Of a stretch of DNA of 10,044 bases, positions 1 to 7,846 are shown one piece after another. Origin of the DNA: Acanthaster planci (Eukaryota; Echinodermata; Asteroidea; Valvatida; Acanthasteridae); assembly GCF_001949145.1 (NCBI RefSeq), contig NW_019091443.1, forward strand, positions 670,199 through 680,242, read 5' to 3'. Position 1 is the first letter of the stretch, and each line of letters opens with the position of its first letter. The notes beneath the pieces are model-generated. The model worked only from the letters and a program-made list of their open reading frames with translations, was not told where the DNA came from and made no database searches. The translations under genes were made by a program, and so were the position numbers.

Positions 1-1899
1 GAGGTGTCAGTTGCATTCGCCACAGTATCAACCTGATTACCAACATTTGACGAAATTAAATAAAACTATCAAGCACACTTGAAGGTCAAAATGCAGTCCT
101 GATTTGAAGCCCATAGGCATGAAAAAAGCACACCTGGGTTTTTCAAAGCATATGAGTACTAACACTAAAGTATGTTCATGCTAGCAGTATAAGGAAACAC
201 ATCATATGGAACTCACAAGTGATTATTTGCACTTGTTAAGTGTCACAGTCACTTCTGATGACTACCTTGTACAAATCAATGTTGAGGAAACATGCCATAC
301 ACTCCAATAAAATAGATTAAAACCACTTGACAATTCTCTATCACCTATGTGCACTTCAGTTGAATTTACATGTACTTCCACCACATCTTTAAAAAACTAA
401 TGAGTTTTCTAATACATATATGTATGTATCATTTAGAAAAATTTAGGTGCACTCGTGTGTTAAGACTCCAGCACAACCATTCAGCTTCTGATTATCTATA
501 CCTACGCAAATTTTGGGTGTTATCTTTCCCAACCCACATTAGGTCACACTTAGAACCTTCAGAAATCAAACTTACTTTGAAATTTGTATACAGAGAAGGC
601 AATCTAAAGTAATGTGCAAATCACTTGATTCGATTTCAAATTGAGGTTAACTTTCAACTATTTTCATAATGCAGTTTTCAGACTTGTTGTATCCATACTT
701 GTATGTTTTTTTTACACCAGCTCCTCAATTTTAGTCAGTTTGCGACCATTTTCCAGGATATGTTCAGTCCTTCACAATCCCAATTGTCTCTCTGATAAAA
801 CTTGAAGTTCTATATGTCACTATCAGATAAATCTCTAAATATCTTTTCGTGAACAATTTCAGACTGCATATCATTGTCAATCTCCACGTTTAACACCAAC
901 CTTTATACTTCAAGTATAAATTTCCAAGGTCTTTAAATTTACAAAATGGACTCCAAAGAACCACTTTTGATTCGAACTCATTATTAATCCTCAAAACCTT
1001 TGATAATTTTAAAATTTCTGCATCTCAATGATACACAAAGATTCCAATCCTCCTTTTTTCCCCCAAAAAATTCAATTCCAAGAATCTCCTGCAAAATCCT
1101 TAAACTAAGACCAACTTGAAATCCGAAATTGAAAATCATAGTCACCCTACATACTGTACTAAATTGTTCAAGATCAGAGAATTTCAGTCACAGCAGAATC
1201 ATTAAAACAACACATTAGTGATTCAAAATGTTCTTTGAGCATCAAAGATCTGCACAGTTCTTAGTCATGTTAGTGAAGTTGGCAATACTTGGGCAGTTCC
1301 CCACTCTGTCCACAGTGCTGTGCTCTGATTCTGAGCCACAGAGTAGTTATATCACCTCTTGGATAGTGGTCAAAAGAGAAAGTTGATCCCAGCACCCTTG
1401 GAGATGATGCCAAACTTCAAAACTTATATTTAAGTGCCATCTACCAAAATCAATAAACAATAAACTAAAGTGAGATTTACTTAATTGAACCTTCAATTTT
1501 ACTCCTCAACCTTACACTCCTTCTTTTGTGTGTTCTTATAATTTGGCAGAAAATGCAGACGAATCAAAAGAGAAAAATTAATGAACTTTGATATGAAATT
1601 GAACCAAATTAATTTAACTTATGATTAGGAATATCAATATCAAACTGAATGGTGAATTGGTTCTGCATGTCAAAGGATAATGATCAAACTCAACAGTCTT
1701 CTGGCACTGACACACTGGCTTAGGTTTGAAAACCACATGCTGTTCAACGGTCTTGTAAAATCATGTCAAGCTGTAATCCCAAGTGACTGAACTGCACCCA
1801 AAGAAATACTCGCAAATATGTCACAACTATCTAACTACATTCTTGTACATACATGTACATACCCCTACACCATTATACATACCCATCGTTAAGTGTGAA
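1..1899. other. AT-rich non-coding stretch, no gene recognised
   Basis: All six frames are broken often, and the few open stretches (at most about 80 codons) show no recognisable domain or sensible composition. There is a slightly GC-richer patch at about 1250-1440. A 14-bp perfect palindrome lies at 412-425, and copies of TACATGTA lie at 367-374 and 1850-1857. The first 32 bases could be the edge of a minus-strand exon, which is treated under findings. The stretch is most likely intergenic or intronic. Confidence 0.6.
412..425. repeat. 14-bp perfect AT-rich palindrome
   Basis: ATACATATATGTAT reads the same on both strands. It sits in a run of alternating purines and pyrimidines that continues as tgtatgtat. 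Function is unknown, and a simple-sequence origin is the plain explanation. Confidence 0.6.
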
Positions 1900-1901
1900 T
1901 A

Positions 1902-2967
1902 CAGTCAGCAGTCGTTAATACGAAGGCCTCCAGACTTACTCAATTATCTCATATTATCCAGAACTTCGTCTTAAGCGAAAAGTATTTTCCCACCCATATG
2001 CACTGTTTGTCAATTGTACTACTGATGAAGGGTAATGAATTTGCTTTTAAAACAGTTCGAGCATGTTCTTTATGAAAGTGTAATGTACATGTAGTTCTAA
2101 TATAAAGGTATTGTAATAAAATATGTATTATGCTGTGATTGAGAAGAACTTGATGAAGTGGAAATTTAATGAAATGCAACAACTGGGCAAGCAGACTCAT
2201 CGCCGGTCACTGTCAAAACTATTCAACCTGCACAGCATGGTCGCTGTTGTGAGCGAACGCACACAGAAGTACATTAACATTTTAGTTGGTGACTGACTAA
2301 AGAGATGCAATTTTAAACATGTACAAAGTGAAAGAAACCAGTGCATTTTGGGTAGACAGTAGCAGTTGTAGATCGGGGCCTGGGTAATATGTTTCTTGTG
2401 GGAAATGAATTTTTTTTTAAGTTTTGGGATTTAAACTCGTAAATTTGACTTTCAAAATGACATACGAGTGGATTTTAATGACAAATGAATTTTACATGGG
2501 TTTATGAGTTGGGTAGAGGCATTTTCTGCTCTATTTTTCGTGTTTTGGTGGGGAGTTTGTATATAAGAGTTTGTTCTGATCGGGCTGTCTGGTGGCCTTA
2601 GAATCGCAACGCCCACTGTCTGTCATGTTTGTTCCAATTGTGCAGCTTGAAAGCACCTACAAAGAAAACCCGTTGATCACTTTGGATGTTAAAATGCCCC
2701 AAACGGCAGTTGTGGATTAGCAAGCACTATGACTGACCTAATACAACGGCACCTGTATTGAATGGGTTCGTTGATTGACGATTTTTTTTCAGAATGCTCG
2801 TACTATACATCTGCACTTGGCCGGACTAGAAAAAGTGCCCATTTTAACCAAAATCTTGTATTACCCAAGCTTGTAATATAGCTTTTTTTTCCTCCGGGAC
2901 TGGCAAAATATGCTCGTCTTAACCGGAATCTCGTCATAACTGAGCTCGTATTATCGAGAGTTAATTG
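1902..2967. mobile_element. Non-autonomous pogo/Tigger-like DNA transposon, copy A
   Basis: The left end starts CAGTCAGCAGTCGTTAATAC. The right end, read inward on the minus strand, starts CAATTAACTCTCGATAATAC. The two share a degenerate terminal inverted repeat best seen at TCG-TAATACGA, and similarity runs on for roughly 90 bases through a TTAAG-CGA block and a TATTTT-CC block. TA is present on both sides (1900-1901 and 2968-2969), as expected for Tc1/mariner/pogo superfamily insertions. CAGT-type termini with TTATACGA-like cores are characteristic of pogo/Tigger ends. The 1066-bp element encodes no transposase I can recognise, so it would have moved only with a transposase supplied elsewhere. 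Its ends match those of the element at 6717-7689, which supports both boundary calls. The pogo/Tigger assignment rests on end sequence only. Confidence 0.7.
2821..2960 (-). repeat. Two tandem subterminal repeat units in element A
   Basis: Read on the minus strand, the outer unit (2960-2894) and the inner unit (2882-2821) align along about 65 bases. Shared blocks include AAGCT/GAGCT, ACAAGAT/ACGAGAT, GGTTAA and CTAGTCC/CCAGTCC. A T-rich spacer of about 11 bases separates them. A weaker trace of a third copy (ACGAGCATT) lies near 2795-2805. Iterated subterminal motifs in DNA transposons are commonly transposase-binding sites. That role is inferred here, not shown. Confidence 0.6.
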
Positions 2968-2969
2968 TA

Positions 2970-3699
2970 TTAGAGAAATAAAACACACACATATAGACTA
3001 GTTTTCACTGGGATCTTTTATTCGCCTACAGGGAAAGCACACACATACTGATTAAAAAAGAAAAAAACAGGTTAAATGTGACAGGAGTACAAATGAGTGA
3101 TAATATGCAGGTGTAATCATGTGCCTCAAATCAGAAGGCCCTCTCCTGTACGTAACATACATTCAAACATGCCATTTGATGACCTTATAACTTTTGTGCA
3201 TACCAAAATGACTCCAGCAACAGTATGGTGATTTATGTAATGCTACTCATACCAACTGCACTTGATCAAAGAGAACAGCTTGAAACGAAACATCCAATTG
3301 TTGATTCTGTCATCAACAAAAGGGGAGCTGTTCTTTTCCAGTGGCTGCAATATGTTTTTATTCACTCGGAATATATAATAAAAAAGAGGTTGTTCACAGT
3401 AATCAAGGAACCTCAAAGAAACTTTCTGAACATATAGACTGAGGACTTGGTGGTCAAACGATGGCACAAGAGGAAAATATGTGTGTGCATGTACCAGGCT
3501 AGCATCAGAATGATGATGTGGCGAGATGGGCCACATGGACCAGAAGACAATACCACAGGAGATGGCCTGTGGTTTACCTGATTGACTATTCATGAGGTTT
3601 TCTTGGAAGAGCCTCCCTCCCAGGCGCTCAGCCAATACCTCTCCGAGACTAACAAGGGCTTGGCTAAATTAAGCAAAGTCTGGCAGCGAGGTTGTCACA
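2970..3699. other. Non-coding stretch, possible 3' LTR of the gypsy element
   Basis: No gene is supported here. On the minus strand, the sequence just after the end of the retroelement pol frame begins TGTGACAACC (about 3696). TG is the usual first dinucleotide of an LTR, and an AATAAA signal follows on the minus strand near 3356-3365. No second copy exists in the window to prove an LTR, and no polypurine tract precedes it. A 130-codon open frame on the minus strand (3635-3243) has no recognisable content. Short CA-rich runs lie at 2983-2993 and 3038-3047. Confidence 0.35.
3552..3573. repeat. 8-bp perfect hairpin
   Basis: ACCACAGG (3552-3559) and CCTGTGGT (3566-3573) are perfect inverted arms around the six-base loop AGATGG. 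The hairpin lies inside the possible 3' LTR, so it could belong to retroelement RNA structure. It could also be chance. Confidence 0.5.
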
Positions 3700-4800
3700 T
3701 CAGTTACCATGTAGTCGCTTGTTATGCCGCAGATTGGAGTGTTGACCTGCAGTTGCACAGGTGGATCTCCTTGGTAGTAGTGGCTCAACACTGACAGAAG
3801 GAGACTGGGATGTCAGAGGGCTCTTGGGCTCAACTGCTTCATGAGGCTCCTAGGGCTGGACCATCACTAATGAACCACTCTGCTTGGGCTGATGCTGGTC
3901 CAAGGTTTCCACAGCAGCGAAAGGGCTTTGTGGTTCCAGCACCTCAACTTTGCTGTCCTCTAAAGTGCTCTGTGGGGCAGCATTAGGGGTCTCCACTGCT
4001 TCTGGAGTCGGCTGACTGGGTTCCACTAGATCAGGAGGACTCGGCAGTATGGCCGTCATTGGTTGGGTATTTCCATCCTTCAGCAAGACTTTTACATTCT
4101 GTAGTGGCGGGGCTTCCTCCCCAGTAGTGTCCGCACATTGGCTGGTTGTCGCTTCTCCGACACTCTGGTCCACTCTCCCGTCGGTGCTCCGTGGTATCTG
4201 CTTTCTGGCTGTCTGGGTCCTCAGCCACTGGGGGCACTCTCTCTGGAATTTCAGCAGGGGCACTTCTTCTGGAGCCTCTTCTGGGTCGGGGTCATCCTCC
4301 ACAACCTCCAATGGGGGCACTCTCTCGGAAACCTCAGCTGGGGGTGCCTCTTCTGGAATCTCAGCTGGGGGCACTTCTGGTACAACCTCTCGAGTATCCA
4401 GTATCTCCGTCCTTGTCACTCGCTTCTTCGGGCTAGTGCCATCTGCTAGTTGTACCTCATACACATTGTCATAGGGTCTGGCTGTTATCTTGTAAGGTGT
4501 TGCCTGCCAGTGGTTGCCAATCTTATTTCGCCCCGGTAGCTGATTCCTCAGCAGTACCCACATTCCCACTGCAATGCCCTTATCATTGGCCTCCTCTTCA
4601 TTACAATTACACCTCGCCTCACTCCTCTCAAGTTGCCTGCTCCTGGAGGCCACTGTAGCAGCTCATAGTTTCTGCTGGTGTTCCTCCACCCAGGAGTCAC
4701 AGGTTAGCGGTCTTTCAAAATCTTCTTTTGGGTTTAGAAGGAGATCAATGTGAAGCATTAGTTATTGTCCCATGAAGACAAAGAAAGGGGACAATGTGGG
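3700..4800 (-). pseudogene. Gypsy integrase C-terminal module and Pro/Glu-rich pol tail (broken)
   Basis: This continues integrase after a frameshift at about 4790. Early stops interrupt it at 4764-4762 (TAA) and 4665-4663 (TGA). The segment from about 4560 to 4410 contains VGMWVLLRN, GRNKIGNHW and VYEVQLADG. This is the small beta-barrel, GPY/F-like C-terminal module that binds DNA in gypsy integrases. A long acidic, proline-rich tail follows with repeats of about nine residues such as APPAEVSERV. A one-base frameshift lies near 4255, and the frame returns at about 4160-4190. A TAG at 3852-3850 interrupts a frame that then runs on to a TGA at 3702-3700, ending with an RRST...AGQHSN segment of the kind often seen at gypsy pol ends. 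I therefore place the ancestral pol terminus at 3700, not 3850. Confidence 0.8.
4230..4389. repeat. 27-bp coding minisatellite in the pol tail
   Basis: Units beginning GGGGGCACTCTCTC or GGGGGTGCCTCTTC on the plus strand occur at 4230-4256, 4313-4339 and 4340-4366. Partial units start at 4257 and 4367. Each 27-bp unit encodes nine residues on the minus strand (P-P-A-E-I/V-x-E-x-A/V pattern). The period is a multiple of three, so copy-number change kept the frame until later mutations. Confidence 0.75.
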
Positions 4801-5731
4801 GAGTACAATTGTAGAGGAATACCAGCTCCTGGATGTGTTGGGCCCATCTCTTTTTCTGCTCAGGTGGGAGCGTGCACAGGCGGTCATGAAGTGTTTGGTT
4901 GAACCGCTCGCATTGGCAGTTGCCTTGCGGGTGATAGGCAGTCGTCCTACTCTTTTCAATACCACAGATATGGCAGAGATCCTTCACCAGTAGCGATTCG
5001 CTGTGGATGTAGCGTGGAACCCCAAACGTCTGGAACTACTCTCAGACAATGATTTGAGCCATCATTGATGAATTCTGATCTCGACAAGGTACAGCTTGGG
5101 AAAATTTACTGATGACATCTGTCATAACAAGAACATTCTCCCTGCCATCTGACGAGTTTTCAAGAATGGTAAAATCAACTGCCAATATGTCAAGTGGGCA
5201 CTCCACTAGTAGCCTCCCCATTGATGGTTGGACAGTACATTGCTCACAACTCAGGCACCATTTCTCAACTGCCACAGCCATCCTAGGCTGGAAGAATCTC
5301 TTCTTGATTAGGGCCAGAGTGTGCTCCCATCCTTGGTGCCCTGCCTGGTTGTGGAGCACTTCCATAACCTTTGGTTGAAGCTCAGAAGGTAGAAGCAGCT
5401 GGTGAGAGTCGCCCTCAACTGGATCATGAGACCGAACATACAGGACATTGCTTAGGAATTCAATTCGGTCCCACCTCTTGACAAGAGCCCTCAAGGCACT
5501 AGACTCATGCCTCATCTGCCGACTTCCAGGTTTACCTCCTCGTCTCCACAATTTCAAGAACCGTGATATCAATGGATCACTCTGTTGTAACTTCGCCAGA
5601 TCTTGACAGGAACAGCCTGGTATAGTTGAAGTAGCAGACGGGGCCTCAGCAGCCATGGTCATGCGCAATGTCAATCCATTGGTTGCTGTCCCAGGCTGGA
5701 TATCATGCATTGCGGTGGAACAAGTAACCTC
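4745..5731 (-). pseudogene. Gypsy integrase, zinc finger and catalytic core (broken)
   Basis: The frame is continuous with RNase H upstream, separated only by a TGA at 5734-5732. An HHCC zinc finger is visible: LHNQAGHQG near 5356-5330, then WCLSCEQC. The catalytic core follows. The first acidic residue is the Asp of LAVDFT (codon 5176-5174), followed by VLVMTDV. The frame then meets TGA at 5044-5042 and TAG at 5038-5036 but continues in phase through TFGVPRYIHS and ESLLVKDLC. The junction at 4999/5000 lacks the short segment that normally carries the second catalytic Asp. The last acidic residue is present as the Glu of CERFNQ (codon 4909-4907), in YHPQGNCQCERFNQTLHDRL. A frameshift near 4790 moves the rest of the protein to another frame. 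The enzyme, which would insert the cDNA into chromosomes, cannot be active. Confidence 0.9.
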
Positions 5732-6290
5732 TCAAAGGGTTTGCTCTGCATGACTTTGCTGCAGGCTGAGGGCATCTGCATTGGTGTTTGACCTTCCGGA
5801 CCGGTCCTTAATTTGAAAGTCAACCTGTGCCAATTGACTCAGCCATCGCATTTCAGTCGCACCCAGTTTAACCGACTTCAAGTAGGAGAGAGGGTTGTTG
5901 TCAGTATATACGATGAACTTTGCCCCAAAGAGGTATTCGTGGAATTTCTCTCTCACCAACCACTTCAGCGCAAGTAGCTCGAGCTTTATGGAACTATAGT
6001 TTTCCATGTTCTTTTGTAACGGAGCAAGGCCTCGGCTGGCATAACTGACAACAACTCACCCACCTTCCTGCTTTTGTGACAGGACTGCAAGTAGTCCCTC
6101 CCTGGATGCTTTGGTCTCCAAAATCAGTGGTTTGGTGAAATCTGGATATCCCAACACCGGTGGTGATACCAATCGTTTCTTCAACTCTTCAAAGGCTTGG
6201 GTGCAGTCTGGGCTCCACCTCTCTAGAAATACCTGCTGCTGCTGTGCGGTTGGTCGGCGCCACTTCCTCCCCTTCTGGCATCCCTCTTTA
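5732..6290 (-). pseudogene. Gypsy RNase H domain (broken)
   Basis: This RNase H domain would degrade the RNA strand of the RNA-DNA hybrid made by RT. The segment VSPPVLGYPDF and the following TKAS motif mark its start. The family's first catalytic Asp is here Lys (codon 6112-6110). A TGA at 6058-6056 interrupts the frame between a QKQEGG segment and VVVSYASRGL. The rest is well preserved: YSSIKLELLALKW carries the catalytic Glu, VYTDNNPLSYL the second Asp, and NTNADALS the last Asp. The domain ends at TGA 5734-5732, which is followed in the same frame by the integrase region. Upstream, the frame joins the RT connection region through a one-base shift near 6280-6303. QQQQ is encoded by a CTG-type run at 6233-6244. 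Confidence 0.88.
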
Positions 6291-6714
6291 ACAAAAGTGC
6301 ATGCAGCAATGCAGCGATCTTGCTAAACCCCTCCACAAACCGATGATAGTATCCAGCTAGCCCAAGAAAAGAGTGAAGCTTCCTCTCAGTCTTAGGAAGT
6401 GGCCAGCTCTGGATGGCTTTGATCTTGACTGGGTCAGTTGCTACCCCGTGTGCTGAGACAATATGCCTAAGGTACCTGCACTCTCTCCACAGCAGGTGAC
6501 ATTTACTTGGCTTGATCTTCAAGCCATGCTGACGAAGTCGCTTGAACACCACCTCAAGCCTCTGCTAGATACAGAACAAACGTACTGAAATTGAGGTTTC
6601 CCATCACAGCCTCCATCAATCTCTGAAAGGTAGCAGAGGCATTGCTCAGGCCAAAAGGCATCTGTAGGTACTCAAACATCCCACCAGCGCCCGCTCGGAA
6701 AGCCGTCTTGGGAA
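6280..6714 (-). pseudogene. Gypsy reverse transcriptase, C-terminal half (catalytic loop deleted)
   Basis: This is the distal half of RT, cut off from the proximal half by the 973-bp DNA element. The first frame (about 6714-6566) reads KTAFRAGAGG, then FEYLQMPFGLSNASATFQRL, which are the palm motifs around the template-primer grip. It reaches VLYL at about 6577-6566. There the family's YxDD catalytic aspartates should follow. Instead the sequence jumps in another frame to RLEVVFKRLRQHGLKIKPSK, so the YxDD aspartates and the following residues are missing. The second frame carries CHLLWRECRYL, DPVKIKAIQSWP and SFLGLAGYYHRFVEGFSKIA, which are the thumb and connection region. It loses phase near 6280-6303. 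Without the paired aspartates no polymerase activity is possible. Confidence 0.9.
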
Positions 6715-6716
6715 AA

Positions 6717-7689
6717 CAGTCGACTCCCGTGATTACGAGGGCTGGCGGACTTTCACAATTCTGTCATTATAGCCGGAGCGTCGTTGAAACCGGAGTGCAA
6801 TTTTTCACACTCATTTTGCACAAGTTTACAGCCACGTACATGTCTGTTGTAATCATGTACAGGTACACCGATACCGCAAGCCGAACACATGAAAAGACGA
6901 TGTTATGTGTCTCTTATTGATGCTGAATTTTTATCCAATGTTGATGAATGAAATGATATAAATAAAGTACATTTTAAAGTCAAATATTTGACCACCTGGA
7001 TCAGAAGAAACCGAGAAGAATAGCCGAGTAAGAAGAAACATTCAAGTCCGTGCCGGTAAGTACATGTACATCACATGTCCTGAGTGTACGTTTTGCTTTA
7101 GTCATGAACTGGCTAAAACCAGTCAAAAGAGGGTGCCACTATTACCAGTATGTCCGGGGTTTTTGTTGAAATGTAGATAAGATCATTTTTCTAGTGGAAT
7201 TTTTCTGTTATACGTGCAAATAATAGCTTCGGATTATGTTGATACTTTTTGTAGGGCATATTTTCCTGCACCTGTTTTAAGGGGGGTGCGTTTCACATTA
7301 GATTTGCATTTAATGAAATGGGACAAGAGAAGGCACAATGTCATTGATTAAAGATCGGTGAGATGAAACAACATTATGTTGAAGTTCTTACAAAGGTGCA
7401 TTGATAAGGCCTTGAATATAATGCCCGAATCGGGACCAAAGGTTTGTCGTTGACAGCTGCAGATAATACGGTTTGGAAAAAAGTCGCTGTAAATGGGTTG
7501 AGAGCAATACTTTTGCTCGCATGCGGTCGGCACAAATCGTCATTGTAGGCGGAGTCTCGCGATATCCGTGCACGTAATAACCAAATAGTTCTCCATAGCA
7601 ATGAACACAAATTGTTCAGGACTGGGAGAATATGCTTGTTGCATCCGGGTTATCGTTATGACCGAGCTTGTAATAATGGGAGTCTACTT
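6717..7689. mobile_element. Non-autonomous pogo/Tigger-like DNA transposon, copy B, nested in RT
   Basis: The left end starts CAGTCGACTCCCGTGATTAC (6717). The right end, read inward on the minus strand from 7689, starts AAGTAGACTCCCATTATTAC. The terminal inverted repeat is about 20 bp with few mismatches. TA flanks the right end (7690-7691), and the left flank is AA (6715-6716), one mutation from TA. RT coding sequence stops abruptly at one boundary and resumes at the other, and keeping a single TA copy restores codon phase across the site. Both ends align with copy A: right ends share GCTC, ACGA, CCGG, AGCATATT and CCAGTCC blocks, and left ends share TACGA, GACTT, CAATT and TCAT blocks. No transposase domain was recognised in the 973 bp. 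Confidence 0.8.
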
Positions 7690-7846
7690 TATCTGTTTCA
7701 TCGATGGCAACTTGGTTACATCCCTGGGCCAAATCAATGGAACTGAAGAGAGTGGCCCCCTTAAGAGAATCCAGAGCCTCTTTAATTTGTGGTAGGGGGT
7801 ATGCATCCTTGCGGGTCTTGACATTTAGCATCCAGTAGTCAATGCA
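7690..7846 (-). pseudogene. Gypsy reverse transcriptase, N-terminal fragment
   Basis: The fragment begins abruptly at CIDYWMLNVKTRKDAYPLP (codon 7846-7844) and continues through LKGATLFSSIDLAQGCNQVA to the Asp-Lys codons before 7690. These are RT fingers/palm motifs. The Asp of SSIDL is the first catalytic aspartate (motif A) and is intact. Coding similarity ends exactly at the TA flanking the nested element; residues translated beyond it belong to the transposon. Upstream, the whole RT N-terminus and the protease are missing, because the sequence runs straight into the gag zinc knuckle in a different, overlapping frame. The fragment supports one RT split by insertion. Confidence 0.9.

Noticed and set aside
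370-612. 80-codon plus-strand open frame
   Set aside because: AT-rich, no domain, and no start context or splice support.
1228-1386. 52-codon plus-strand frame with a hydrophobic N-terminal run resembling a signal peptide
   Set aside because: It is short, has no recognisable motif or supporting context, and lies in non-coding DNA. A chance open frame is likely.
1949-2200. 83-codon minus-strand frame inside element A
   Set aside because: It overlaps the terminal repeat and its composition does not resemble a transposase. Probably chance.
3243-3635. 130-codon minus-strand frame
   Set aside because: Long for chance but without recognisable motifs, and it overlaps the possible LTR. Envelope protein was considered, but no signal peptide, cleavage site or membrane anchor is visible.
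4049-4474. Ser/Gly-rich 141-codon plus-strand frame and two overlapping ones
   Set aside because: They are antisense shadows of the Pro/Glu-rich tail repeat, kept open by its 27-bp period.
6642-6920. 92-codon plus-strand frame
   Set aside because: It crosses the retroelement/transposon junction and is antisense to RT.
7616-7690. Continuation of the RT frame past 7690
   Set aside because: These residues are translated from the nested transposon end, so the apparent single frame is chimeric.
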